This document shows positions 1 to 8,478 of a stretch of 64,000 bases of DNA, piece by piece. The translations under genes were made by a program, and so were the position numbers. The DNA is from Sulfitobacter sediminilitoris (GTDB taxonomy: Bacteria; Pseudomonadota; Alphaproteobacteria; Rhodobacterales; Rhodobacteraceae). The DNA is taken from NCBI RefSeq assembly GCF_010667575.1, contig NZ_JAABNT010000008.1, forward strand, positions 62,001-126,000. Direction: 5' to 3'. Every line of letters starts with the position of its first letter. The stretch's first letter is position 1. A model generated the notes under the pieces. The model saw only the letters and a program-made list of their open reading frames with translations, was not told the DNA's origin and did not search any database.

Positions 1-731
1 CCGCGAACGCGTCGTTCCAGATCAAGTTCGACCCGGACCAGATCCATCCGAACGATATGCTGGCAGAACTGAAAAAGCTCGAAAGCACAGCAGAGGCTGC
101 TGAAAAGCGAATGACGACGCGGATCATCGAAGTCCCGGTGTACTACAATGATCCCTGGACGCATGAGACATTGATGCGTTTTCGCGAACGCCATCAGGAC
201 CCCGATGGGACGGACCTTGAATATGCGGCGCGTATCAATGGGTTCGACACGGTCGATCAATTCATCGAAGCGCATCACGCCAATCCATGGTTCGTGTCTA
301 TGGTCGGCTTCGTGTCGGGCCTTCCGTTTCTCTATCAACTTGTTGAACGCGAGCGGCAGCTGCAGGTCCCAAAGTATCTGCGTCCTCGCACCGACACGCC
401 AAAATTGACAGTGGGCTATGGTGGCTGTTTTTCCTGCATCTATTCGGTCCGTGGCGCAGGCGGCTACCAGATGTTCGGCATCACACCGATGCCAATCTTC
501 GATCCTGAGCAAAAGACCAGCTATCTCAAGGACTTCATGGTGTTCTTTAAGCCGGGTGACATCGTCAAGTGGAACCCCATCGACCGCACGGAATATGACC
601 GCATTCTGAAAGAAGTTGAGGCAGGAACCTACGAGCCAAAGATTGCAGAGGTCGAATTCGATCTGGATGCGTTCAACAAGGATATCGAGGGCACGAATGC
701 CAAGCTGAAGGAGGCGCTCAATGTCGGTTAA
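1..731 (+). CDS. pxpB: 5-oxoprolinase subunit B / KipI-like carboxyltransferase subunit (5' partial)
   Basis: The reading frame is open to the first base, so the N-terminus lies outside the window; an internal ATG at 57 is not the natural start. The visible protein (about 240 residues) has the KipI/allophanate hydrolase subunit 1 hallmarks VGYGGCFSCIYSVRG-like Gly-rich block, GYQMFGITPMPIFDP and the closing FKPGDIVKW. This family is the B subunit of bacterial 5-oxoprolinase and is homologous to one half of the carboxyltransferase region of urea carboxylase. It overlaps the next gene by 11 bases, so the two are translationally coupled, as expected for an obligate heterodimer. With HyuA/HyuB further downstream, a role in a ureide or lactam pathway is possible. 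Family assignment is firm; substrate is not known. Confidence 0.85.
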   Translation, partial: ANASFQIKFDPDQIHPNDMLAELKKLESTAEAAEKRMTTRIIEVPVYYNDPWTHETLMRFRERHQDPDGTDLEYAARINGFDTVDQFIEAHHANPWFVSMVGFVSGLPFLYQLVERERQLQVPKYLRPRTDTPKLTVGYGGCFSCIYSVRGAGGYQMFGITPMPIFDPEQKTSYLKDFMVFFKPGDIVKWNPIDRTEYDRILKEVEAGTYEPKIAEVEFDLDAFNKDIEGTNAKLKEALNVG

Positions 732-1692
732 GGTAATAAAACCCGGATTGTTGACAACTGTGCAAGACCTTGGGCGGCCCGGATATTTCCATTTGGGTAT
801 CCCAATGGGCGGCGCTATGGATCGCCTGGCGCTGCGTGCGGGCAATATGCTGGTGGGCAACGACGAAGATGCGGCAGCACTTGAGGCTGTGTTCATGGGG
901 CCAGAGCTTGCCTTTGAAGCTGATGCAGTGGTTGCCGTCACTGGCGCCGAGATGCCCATATTCGTCGATGACGAAGAACAGCAGGGCTGGACAGCTTTTG
1001 AGATCAAGGCGGGACAGGTGCTGAGCTTTGGTTTTCTCAAGTCCGGCGCACGTGCCTATATCGCAATTTCCGGGGGCATCGACACGCCGCCTGCTTTGGG
1101 ATCGCGGTCGACTTATGCGATTGGGGCACTGGGTGGTGTTAATGGTCGCGCGATTGCGGCTGAAGACGTTTTGCCATTGGGTCAGGCAGGCACGTCCAAG
1201 ACCGGAGCGACTGTGCCGCCGGAGTTGCGCCGTGGTCCCGGATCACCTGCGGAACTGCGGGTTTTGCCGGGGTTATACTGGCATCGCATCACGGAGGCCG
1301 CGCAAGAACATTTTTTTGAAGACGATTGGACAGTTGCACCTGAAGCTGACCGGATGGGCTACCGCTTCCGCAATGGCCGTCCACTTGAATTTGTCGAACG
1401 TGAACAGCCCTTTGGCGCGGGATCGGATCCGTCAAACATTGTCGATGGCTGTTATCCCTATGGCTCTGTTCAGGTGCCCGGTGGGACAGAACCGATCGTT
1501 CTGCATCGCGATGCGGTTTCAGGCGGCGGGTACTTTATGATCGGAACGGTGATATCGGCAGATATGGACCTGATCGGACAGCTACAGCCGCATGTGCCGG
1601 TGAAGTTCGTCAAGGTCGACATGGACACAGCACTGGACGCGCGGCACGAACGTGCTGCCCAGATCGATGCCATGCGGGCCGCATTACGGTGA
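721..1692 (+). CDS. pxpC: 5-oxoprolinase subunit C / KipA-like carboxyltransferase subunit
   Basis: 323-residue protein of the KipA/allophanate hydrolase subunit 2 family. Typical features are the N-terminal VIKPGLLTTVQDLGRPGY, the block GMPMGGAMD-like 'GIPMGGAMDRLALR', the AYIAISGGIDTPPALGSRSTY motif and the C-terminal region FMIGTVISADMDLIGQLQP. Its start ATG lies inside the end of pxpB and its stop overlaps the GTG of the following gene by 4 bases. It pairs with the upstream subunit, either as a 5-oxoprolinase component (with a PxpA partner, not seen here) or as a carboxyltransferase part of a urea-carboxylase-like complex whose biotin carboxylase would be upstream of the window. Confidence 0.88.
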   Translation: MSVKVIKPGLLTTVQDLGRPGYFHLGIPMGGAMDRLALRAGNMLVGNDEDAAALEAVFMGPELAFEADAVVAVTGAEMPIFVDDEEQQGWTAFEIKAGQVLSFGFLKSGARAYIAISGGIDTPPALGSRSTYAIGALGGVNGRAIAAEDVLPLGQAGTSKTGATVPPELRRGPGSPAELRVLPGLYWHRITEAAQEHFFEDDWTVAPEADRMGYRFRNGRPLEFVEREQPFGAGSDPSNIVDGCYPYGSVQVPGGTEPIVLHRDAVSGGGYFMIGTVISADMDLIGQLQPHVPVKFVKVDMDTALDARHERAAQIDAMRAALR

Positions 1693-2885
1693 CCTCTGCG
1701 GCGGCCTCCACCTTGGCGGCACCGCCGGTGCACAAGGAACTGGCACCCTTACGGCTGCTTGGGACCTCGGTAACACAGGTAGAGGCCGTCAAGTCCGCCG
1801 CCGAAGCGGATCTGGGCATCGCGCTTGATTTTGTAACGCTTGATGGCGCGGCAGCCCAGCGACGTGGTGCGCTACAGCCGCGCAGTTTTGATGTCTATGA
1901 TCAGTGGTTTCACGATCTTGACCTTGTCTGGCCCACCGGATCGCTGCAGCCAATAGAGATCGCGCGCCTGCACCGTTGGGAGGACATCAACGAGCTGCCC
2001 AAAACCGGGCGGCTTGGCCCGGACGCGCGGCGCGCAGCAGGGGGAGACCCCTCGCAACTGCTTTATGTCCAGCTTGATGGCGGGCTAGGCAATACGCCGA
2101 CACGTCACGTCAGCATGGTGCCTACCGTCCATAATGCAGACGGATTTGCGGTGCTGGGCGATGATACGGCGACCAGTTGGGGGGCGCTGCTTGATCCGGA
2201 AAGGGCGGGCCGTGTCATTTTGCAGTCTGATCCGGCGATTGGCGCGCTCGATATCCTCATGGCCCTGCAGGCGAAGGGTCAGATGCGCCCCGCTAATATG
2301 GCTGATCTGTCGTTGGAAGAGGTCGACGTGCTTGTCGACCATCTGGCGCAGTACCGGGCAAGCGGCCAATTCCACAGCATCTGGACTGACGAATCCGAAG
2401 CAGTCAGCGCCATGCAACAGGGAGAACCGATGATCGGCTCTCTTTGGTGGTCTGGCGCGATCCGGCTCAGGGCGATGGGTGTCCCGGTGCGGATGGTTTC
2501 ACCGCAAGAGGGATGCAGGGGGTGGTTTGGCGGACTGGCCTTGTCCGTTCATTTGTCTGGCCGTGAATGTGACGCGGCGTATGAATACCTCAATTGGTGG
2601 CTGGACGGGGGGCCGGGCGCCATTCTGACCCGCAACGGCGCCTATCTGGCCAATCATTCGGCGGTTCGCACACAGCTCAGCCCTGATGAATGGAATTTCT
2701 GGTACGGCGGGCAGCCCGCGCGCGCGCCGATCAGCGATGCCCAAGGAAACGAGGTTTATGCCGCCGGAGAGGCGCGCGAGGGCGGCAGCTATCATGACCG
2801 CATGGGCCGTGTTGTCGTCTGGGACACGGTCATGACCGAACACAATTATCTGATGCGCCGTTGGGCGCATGCGTTGGCATCATGA
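1689..2885 (+). CDS. PotD-like solute-binding protein paralogue without signal peptide
   Basis: 398-residue protein of the spermidine/putrescine-type extracellular solute-binding family. It is a paralogue of the Tat-exported binding protein at 8479: both share an opening LR-x-x-G-x-SVT segment, an FWY-x-G-x-P block before the C-terminus and a matching tail. The GTG start overlaps the pxpC stop (GTGA), and no hydrophobic signal sequence or twin-arginine motif precedes the mature-like fold; the protein simply begins MTSAAASTLAAPPVHKEL. As written it would stay in the cytoplasm. It could be an intracellular ligand sensor or chaperone for the coupled PxpBC enzyme, or the start could be misjudged, although upstream sequence in this frame is inside pxpC. 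Family assignment is good; role unknown. Confidence 0.75.
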   Translation: MTSAAASTLAAPPVHKELAPLRLLGTSVTQVEAVKSAAEADLGIALDFVTLDGAAAQRRGALQPRSFDVYDQWFHDLDLVWPTGSLQPIEIARLHRWEDINELPKTGRLGPDARRAAGGDPSQLLYVQLDGGLGNTPTRHVSMVPTVHNADGFAVLGDDTATSWGALLDPERAGRVILQSDPAIGALDILMALQAKGQMRPANMADLSLEEVDVLVDHLAQYRASGQFHSIWTDESEAVSAMQQGEPMIGSLWWSGAIRLRAMGVPVRMVSPQEGCRGWFGGLALSVHLSGRECDAAYEYLNWWLDGGPGAILTRNGAYLANHSAVRTQLSPDEWNFWYGGQPARAPISDAQGNEVYAAGEAREGGSYHDRMGRVVVWDTVMTEHNYLMRRWAHALAS

Positions 2886-2896
2886 GCGTTGTGGCT

Positions 2897-3907
2897 TCAC
2901 GTGGATATCGCTCGCAGGTACTCCGGCAGATCAGGCTGGGGAAAGACCGAAAACGACATCAGCCGCTTGCGCGTGCGCGCGGCAGAGATGTGCAGATGTT
3001 CTTCCAGCGCATTACCTGCTGCCTTCCAAGATCCGCGCAACAGGAATTCAAGCACGATGCAGTGTTCTGTCAACGCGGCACCGAAGGGGCGCGTACCCAC
3101 GGTTTCAGCAAAGACCTTGTTCACGGCCAGTGCAATCTGGCTTTGGTGGATGATCCGAAGCAGATGTGTGTTTGGTGTCTTGGCCAGAAGCGTCACATGC
3201 AGATCGTTTTCCAGGAGTTCGATTTGTTCAGGCGGAAGACTGTCACCTTCGGCCATGCTGGCATGTGCGCGTTCAAGCGTGGCGGTAATGTCATCAGGGC
3301 GCAGCAACGGTGCACTGTCAATCAACGCCAGGGGCTCAAGTCTGCCCCGGATTGCAAAGTAATGCTCAACGTCCCGCGCCGTAAGCGGTCCTACAACCCA
3401 ATGCGATCGCAAATCCTTGCGCACCAGCCCGCGATCCTGAAACCGGGACAGCAATTCACGGATGACGGTCCGACTGACGCCGAAATAATCGGCCGCGGCC
3501 TGTTCATGAACACGGTATTGGCCAAACGGAAGCGCCTGAACGACAGATGCTTCAAAATCGCGCGCGATACGGTCGGCGGTCATCGGAGGGGGCTGAGTGG
3601 CCGAGAGTTGCGACAAACCCAGCATTTCGCGCGTGACCGAGACACGCAGTGGCGCATCGGCGCCCGTGACAACAAAGCCGCGCCCCTCGAAACGTTCCAG
3701 CAGCCCGTTCTGCTCAAGCTGATTAAAGGCTTTTCGTACCGGAGTGCGGCTCGTGCCGAAGAGGCGCGCTACCGGATCTTCTGTGACCACCACGCCGGGC
3801 TTGAGCAGCCGGGTTTGAATGGCCACAGCTAACTGTTGCTCGATCGCTTCATAGCGAGGGGCCTGACGAATCATAGGCCGGATGTCGTCGGCACGATCTT
3901 CAGCCAC
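2897..3907 (-). CDS. GntR/FCD-family regulator with two winged-helix domains
   Basis: 336-residue protein, about 100 residues longer than usual FadR/FCD-type GntR regulators. A first winged helix (about residues 18-80) has the recognition segment RLFGTSRTPVRKAFNQLEQNGLL. A second, similar helix-turn-helix follows at about 112-170 with DYFGVSRTVIRELLSRFQDRGLV, and only then comes an all-helical FCD ligand domain (about 180-320). The start is GTG at 3907, supported by AGGAG six bases upstream. It is convergent with the solute-binding gene and divergent from the ABC operon at 4121, so it is the probable repressor of this catabolic island, sensing a small acid or ureide. The doubled DNA-binding unit is unusual. 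Confidence 0.85.
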   Translation of the reverse strand: MAEDRADDIRPMIRQAPRYEAIEQQLAVAIQTRLLKPGVVVTEDPVARLFGTSRTPVRKAFNQLEQNGLLERFEGRGFVVTGADAPLRVSVTREMLGLSQLSATQPPPMTADRIARDFEASVVQALPFGQYRVHEQAAADYFGVSRTVIRELLSRFQDRGLVRKDLRSHWVVGPLTARDVEHYFAIRGRLEPLALIDSAPLLRPDDITATLERAHASMAEGDSLPPEQIELLENDLHVTLLAKTPNTHLLRIIHQSQIALAVNKVFAETVGTRPFGAALTEHCIVLEFLLRGSWKAAGNALEEHLHISAARTRKRLMSFSVFPQPDLPEYLRAIST

Positions 3908-3947
3908 TTGATTCTCCTGGCATCCGCTGGGGGCACGATGGTGAAAA

Positions 3948-4074
3948 ATGTACTATGTACTCGTAAAGCATTTAATTTCTCGCGAATATGCCCAAAGATC
4001 GGTCGTTTTTGGAAATTATATGCACTTTAGGGTTGGAATTGAAATCTATGTTTGACTTTTGTGCACAAAGTGCA
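3948..4074. promoter_or_regulatory. GntR-ABC divergent control region with palindrome and repeats
   Basis: The 213-base gap between the divergent regulator and importer genes carries a perfect 12-base palindrome TTTGTGCACAAA at 4058-4069. It is framed by an inverted pair, TGCACTTT at 4021-4028 and AAAGTGCA at 4067-4074. Nearer the regulator gene there is a tandem direct repeat of ATGTACT at 3948-3961. These are likely operator sites for the GntR protein; the presence of two kinds of repeat fits a regulator with two winged helices. The sites are seen directly; the binding is inferred. Confidence 0.5.
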
Positions 4075-4120
4075 ATCTTTTTCATGGTGGTTACGTGAAT
4101 ACTCTGGGGGCTGAACAGGA

Positions 4121-5209
4121 ATGATGGAGCTTGAGGGCCTCACAAAGTTTTACGGCGAGACTTGTGCGCTGCGCGGTGTGTCTTTGACCATAGAAGATGA
4201 CGAATATTTGACGCTTCTGGGACCATCAGGGTCTGGAAAGTCAACATTGCTTCGATTGATCGCCGGGCTTGAGCAACCAGACAGCGGGTCCATCCGTCTG
4301 AACGGCGAAGACATAGCCAGTCTGCCACCACACCGGCGCGGACTGGGTATTGTGCAGCAGAACTATGCGTTGTTCCCACATATGACCGTGTTCGAAAATG
4401 TTGCCTTTGGTTTGCGCTGGCGCGAAGAAAACCCGGTCACAGAAGAGGCTGAGATAACAAAGCGGGTCGACGCGATGCTTGATCTGGTGGGGCTGTCGGG
4501 CTTTGAGAACCGCGGCGTGGGTCAGATATCTGGCGGCCAGAAGCAACGCGTTTCGCTGGCACGTACTTTGGTGACTGAACCGCGTGTATGCCTGCTGGAT
4601 GAACCGCTGGGTGCGCTGGACGCAAATTTGCGGGAACGCATGACCCTGGAGTTGCGCCGCATCCGCGACACGCTGGGCGTAACCTTCATGCATGTTACAG
4701 GCAATGAACATGAGGCCTTGGGCATGGGCGACAGGATGATCGTGCTTGATGGTGGCGCTGCGGTCATGATCGCACCGCCAGAGCAGGTGTTTGACAGGCC
4801 GCAGACCGTGCGCGTGGCGCAGGTTCTGAATGCCTATAATATCTTGCAGGGCCGCGTGCATGAGGGGCGTTTTGATCATGCCGGCTCAATGCTGCCGCTT
4901 CCGCCCAATTCGGAAGGTGCAATGCATTATGCCATCCGCTTTGACGCGGCGACGCTTGTTCCGCCTGACGATCCAACTGCATTGATCCGCGCGACCTTTA
5001 TCACCAGCGAATTTACCGGTGGCGGGGTGACGTACTTTTTGCGGGGGCCGGATGGCGTCTTTGAAGTGGAACGCCACCTCAGCCGCGCTGATCCGCAGGT
5101 TTATAAGGGGGGGCAAGAGCTTGGGATCAGCTGGGCGGCCACGGACGCTTTGGCGTTTGATTCAGATGGCGAATTGATCGTCAGTAGCAATATGCGGGGG
5201 GCGGCGTAA
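4121..5209 (+). CDS. Polyamine-type ABC importer ATPase with altered switch loop
   Basis: 362-residue PotA-like ATPase with C-terminal TOBE region. Walker A GPSGSGKST, Q-loop VQQNYALFPHM, signature ISGGQKQR (Leu of LSGGQ replaced by Ile) and Walker B CLLDEPLGALD are present. The switch (H-loop) His is missing: where relatives read VTHDQ or VTHAQ, this protein reads VTGNE, with Gly at residue 194. The second ATPase of the island (9849) keeps the His. The gene overlaps the first permease by one base and is co-transcribed with both permeases and two dehydrogenases. It may form a heterodimeric motor with the second ATPase in which only one site is fully catalytic. ATG at 4121 is chosen; ATG at 4124 is possible. 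Confidence 0.85.
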   Translation: MMELEGLTKFYGETCALRGVSLTIEDDEYLTLLGPSGSGKSTLLRLIAGLEQPDSGSIRLNGEDIASLPPHRRGLGIVQQNYALFPHMTVFENVAFGLRWREENPVTEEAEITKRVDAMLDLVGLSGFENRGVGQISGGQKQRVSLARTLVTEPRVCLLDEPLGALDANLRERMTLELRRIRDTLGVTFMHVTGNEHEALGMGDRMIVLDGGAAVMIAPPEQVFDRPQTVRVAQVLNAYNILQGRVHEGRFDHAGSMLPLPPNSEGAMHYAIRFDAATLVPPDDPTALIRATFITSEFTGGGVTYFLRGPDGVFEVERHLSRADPQVYKGGQELGISWAATDALAFDSDGELIVSSNMRGAA

Positions 5210-6090
5210 TGAGCATGCAGGAAACCACCCAGAAATCAGCCCTTTTAAAGCGCAACAAGAAGTTTGCACTTCTCGCGCCTGGCGTGATCTGGATGATGCT
5301 GTTTCTCGTCGTGCCGCTTTGCATGATGATCTATGTCAGCTTCTGGACCCAAACCACATTTTCGATCAGTTCCGATCTGACCCTCAAAAGCTGGAAGACC
5401 TTCTTTGCCTCTGAGACCTATTTTGGCGCTTTGATCCGCACCATCCGTCTGTGGCTGATCGTCTTGTTCCTGACTTTCATCATCGGCTATCCCGCAGCGC
5501 TGTTTATCGGCCAGTTCGTTCGTAACAAGACAACTCAGACCGTCTTGCTGGTTGCCTGTGTCATCCCGTTCTGGACTTCGTTCCTGATCCGCGTTCTGGC
5601 GTGGCGTCCCATGCTGGGCAAGGAGGGTGCGATCAATATCGTCTTGCAGAAATTCGGTCTGATCGATGCACCGATTGAGGTTCTTCTCTTTACCGAACTG
5701 TCGGTCGTGATCGGCATGGTCCAAATCTATGTGGTGTTCATGGTCGGACCGATTGCATTCATGCTGGCCCGGATTGATCAGAGCCTGATTGAGGCGGCGC
5801 GCGATCTGGGCGCATCCAGCTGGACAATATTCCGCAAGATCATCTTTCCCTTGTCGCTGCCCGGTGTGGTCGTTGGGGCCATTTTTGTCTCTGTCATGGT
5901 GCTGGGCGAATTTGCCACCGCCTCGGCCCTGTCCGGCCGCAAGGTCAACCTGTTGGGCAACATCATCGTCACGCAGGTGGGATCGCTCAAGTGGGCCTTT
6001 GCTGCGGTGATTGGTGTGGTGCTGACAGCGGTAATGGCGGTCGTAATCACCCTTCTGTTGCGTGTTGTTGATCTGAGGAAAGAGCTATGA
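5209..6090 (+). CDS. ABC importer permease (PotB-like)
   Basis: 293-residue inner-membrane permease with about six hydrophobic helices. The cytoplasmic coupling motif typical of binding-protein-dependent permeases (EAA loop) is visible as EAARDLGASSWTIFRKIIFPLSLPG near residues 196-220. The N-terminal arrangement (short basic cytosolic start, then LLAPGVIWMMLFLVVPL) matches the PotB/HisM-type spermidine/putrescine transporters. It begins at the last base of the ATPase stop and overlaps the second permease by 4 bases, so ATPase and both permeases form one unit. The substrate is unknown; the neighbouring hydrolases suggest a nitrogen-rich small molecule. Confidence 0.9.
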   Translation: MSMQETTQKSALLKRNKKFALLAPGVIWMMLFLVVPLCMMIYVSFWTQTTFSISSDLTLKSWKTFFASETYFGALIRTIRLWLIVLFLTFIIGYPAALFIGQFVRNKTTQTVLLVACVIPFWTSFLIRVLAWRPMLGKEGAINIVLQKFGLIDAPIEVLLFTELSVVIGMVQIYVVFMVGPIAFMLARIDQSLIEAARDLGASSWTIFRKIIFPLSLPGVVVGAIFVSVMVLGEFATASALSGRKVNLLGNIIVTQVGSLKWAFAAVIGVVLTAVMAVVITLLLRVVDLRKEL

Positions 6091-6941
6091 ACCAGCCAGC
6101 TCTGCGCATACTTCTTGCCGTCTATATCGCGATTTTCATCGCCTTCCTTTATGGGCCGTTTCTGGTCATGGGGATCATTAGCTTTCAGCAAGGCCCCGAA
6201 GGCGGCCCGCAGTTCCCGATCATCGAATGGTCGACGTTCTGGTACAAGCATGTGCTTGGCCTGGCGCCGCCGACACGGGTTGCCCCTCTGCCGATTGGCG
6301 AGGCGCTGACACGGTCGCTGACTTTGGCCTTTGCGACGATGGTTGTCGCTACCGTGCTGGGCACACTGACGGCACAGGCATTCCGCACCCAGTTCAAAGG
6401 ATCGGGTTTTGTATTTTACCTTGTCGTTCTGGGCATGATGGTGCCGGGCGTTCTTTTGGGTCTTGGAATGTCTCTGGTCGCGAACCAGCTGGGCGTTCAG
6501 CGGACGTGGTGGGGCACAGCCTTTGTACTGCACGTGGTGTATACATTCCCTTTCGCCTTTCTGGTGATGCTGGCAATTTTCAACCGCTTTGATCAGCGGG
6601 TAGAAGAAGCCGCGTGGGCGTTAGGGGTGACCCCGATGCGGACGTTCCGGAAGGTGACTTTCCCGATCATATTTCCGGGCGTGCTGTCTGCGATGCTGTT
6701 CGCATTCACGCTGTCCTATGACGAATTTCCACGCACTTTGTTTACAGGCGGGCCGGACGTGACCATGCCGATTGCGATCTATGGGACATTTTCGGTCGAG
6801 ATTCACCCAAACCTCTTTGCTTTCGGGGTCCTGACAACGCTGTTCTCTTTCACCTTGCTGACGATTTACGGCGTTCTGATGACGGCCTCTATCCGGCGCT
6901 CGCAGGCCAAGGCCTCAGGGATCCAGGAGGACATCGAATGA
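6087..6941 (+). CDS. ABC importer permease (PotC-like)
   Basis: 284-residue second permease of the same importer, with six predicted membrane segments. The EAA loop reads EEAAWALGVTPMRTFRKVTFPIIFPG around residues 170-195, and the following FAFTLSYDEFPRTLFTGG is characteristic of PotC-type proteins (SFDEFVITFF in relatives). It overlaps the previous permease and the next dehydrogenase by 4 bases each. It would form the transmembrane heterodimer with the preceding protein and take substrate from the Tat-exported binding protein encoded at 8479. Confidence 0.9.
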   Translation: MNQPALRILLAVYIAIFIAFLYGPFLVMGIISFQQGPEGGPQFPIIEWSTFWYKHVLGLAPPTRVAPLPIGEALTRSLTLAFATMVVATVLGTLTAQAFRTQFKGSGFVFYLVVLGMMVPGVLLGLGMSLVANQLGVQRTWWGTAFVLHVVYTFPFAFLVMLAIFNRFDQRVEEAAWALGVTPMRTFRKVTFPIIFPGVLSAMLFAFTLSYDEFPRTLFTGGPDVTMPIAIYGTFSVEIHPNLFAFGVLTTLFSFTLLTIYGVLMTASIRRSQAKASGIQEDIE

Positions 6942-7684
6942 AACGGCTGTCTCATCATCAGGCGGTTGTTACCGGGGGCGGGGCTGGAATTGGCCGGGCG
7001 ATTGCGCTGCGACTTGCGGCAGAAGGTGCTAAGGTTGTTGTGAACGATCTTTCCCTGTCCAGTGCCGAGGAGACGGTCGCCGCGATCGCAGCAAAAGGCG
7101 GGCAGGCATTGGCCGTGGCCGGAGATGTCTCTGATCCTGATGCTGTCGATATGGCCTATGCAACCTGCGAAACCACGTGGGGACCTGCCACTCTTGCGGT
7201 CAATAATGCCGGGATCGTGCTGCAGTCGCGTCTGGCAGACATGAAGATCGAAGACTTTGACCGTATGATCGCCGTGCATCTGCGCGGCTGTTTTCTGTGC
7301 TGTCGGCGTACAATTGGTCCGATGCTGGCGGCGGGCTCCGGTTCCATAGTGAACATTGCCTCGCAGCTTGGACAGATAGGCGGCGTCGAGCTGTCGCACT
7401 ATTCCGCTGCCAAGGCTGGCATCATTGGTCTGACCAAATCGCTGGCGCGGGAAGTGTCAGCCGATGGGGTAAGGGTCAATGCCGTTGCCCCTGGGCCGAT
7501 CAGCACCGAACTGGTGATGTCACTGTCCGAGGATTGGCGGCGCGCAAAAGAAGCCGAGTTGCCGCTGGGCCACTTTGGCACGCCCGAAGACGTCGCCGCG
7601 ACAGTGGCGTTTCTCGCCTCAGATGATGCGAAAATCTATGTGGGGCAGACGCTTGGGCCTAATTCGGGGGATGTCATGCTATGA
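6938..7684 (+). CDS. Short-chain dehydrogenase/reductase 1
   Basis: 248-residue classical SDR. The Rossmann motif TGGGAGIG is at residues 12-19, Asp37 at the end of the second strand points to NAD(H) preference, NNAG is at 89-92, and the catalytic set is Ser142, Tyr155 and Lys159 (HYSAAKAG). It overlaps the permease and the second SDR by 4 bases each. Such pairs of SDRs often oxidise a hydroxyl and reduce the resulting ketone or act on two intermediates of one pathway. The substrate cannot be deduced from sequence; placement inside a transporter operon suggests it acts on the imported compound or an early product. Confidence 0.9.
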   Translation: MKRLSHHQAVVTGGGAGIGRAIALRLAAEGAKVVVNDLSLSSAEETVAAIAAKGGQALAVAGDVSDPDAVDMAYATCETTWGPATLAVNNAGIVLQSRLADMKIEDFDRMIAVHLRGCFLCCRRTIGPMLAAGSGSIVNIASQLGQIGGVELSHYSAAKAGIIGLTKSLAREVSADGVRVNAVAPGPISTELVMSLSEDWRRAKEAELPLGHFGTPEDVAATVAFLASDDAKIYVGQTLGPNSGDVML

Positions 7685-8433
7685 AGACTGTTCTGATCAC
7701 AGGGGCCGGTATCGGCATTGGCCGCGCCACGGCCAAAATGTTCGGTGCGCAGGGCTGGCGCGTTATCGTTACTGATGTGTTGGCGTCCGAGGGCAACGCA
7801 GTGACCGATGAGATCACCGCAGCTGGCGGCACGGCAGAGTTCCACGAACTGGATGTGACATCGACCGAAGCAGCGGAGGCTGTCGTCGGCGCAGTTCAAA
7901 CGCAATATGGCGCGCTGGACGCATTGATCTGTAATGCGGGGATTGCGCACAAGGTGCCGCTGGCCGAGCTGACAGATGAAAAATGGGATCATACCTTTGA
8001 GATAGATCTCAAAGGGATGCTGCGTGTCATCCGCCCGGCCGCAGCAGAAATGAAGAAAGCGGGCGGCGGCGCGATCGTGTGTCTTTCTTCGATTATGGGC
8101 GTGGCGTACGGCTGGGATGAACATGTGCACTATTCAGCCGCAAAATCCGGCGTTGTCGGACTGGTGCGCGGGCTTGGCGTTGAACTGGCCCGGAACGGCA
8201 TTCGCGTAAACGGTGTGGCGCCGGGCTATATCCGCACTGCGCAGGCCCTTTCTACAGAACACAGTCTTGGCCCTGAAGGGCTTGAGAAAGCAGCGGAATT
8301 TATCCCCGCTGGACGAGTTGGCGAACCCGAAGACATCGCTGACGTGATCAATTTCCTTGTCTCAGACGCTGCCCGCTATATGACCGGGCAAGTCGTGACC
8401 GTAGATGGGGGATTACTCGTCGGGCGCTATTAA
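7681..8433 (+). CDS. Short-chain dehydrogenase/reductase 2
   Basis: 250-residue classical SDR, only distantly similar to its upstream neighbour. The nucleotide motif is TGAGIGIG (residues 7-14), Asp32 suggests NAD(H), CNAG is at 84-87, and catalytic residues are Ser136/137, Tyr151 and Lys155 (HYSAAKSG). The C-terminus ends GQVVTVDGGLLVGRY, the normal FabG-like finish. It starts within the stop of SDR 1 (ATGA) and is followed by a 45-base gap with a good ribosome site before the binding-protein gene. Substrate unknown; likely works in series with SDR 1. Confidence 0.9.
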   Translation: MKTVLITGAGIGIGRATAKMFGAQGWRVIVTDVLASEGNAVTDEITAAGGTAEFHELDVTSTEAAEAVVGAVQTQYGALDALICNAGIAHKVPLAELTDEKWDHTFEIDLKGMLRVIRPAAAEMKKAGGGAIVCLSSIMGVAYGWDEHVHYSAAKSGVVGLVRGLGVELARNGIRVNGVAPGYIRTAQALSTEHSLGPEGLEKAAEFIPAGRVGEPEDIADVINFLVSDAARYMTGQVVTVDGGLLVGRY

Positions 8434-8478
8434 CCGCGTCCAAAACAGCAACCAAAGAAAACAACTGGGAGACTAAAA

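Noticed and set aside
2861..3832. Long open frame on the plus strand (323 codons)
   Set aside because: It lies opposite the GntR gene, whose protein is recognisable across its length. The plus-strand product has no family motif and no ribosome site.
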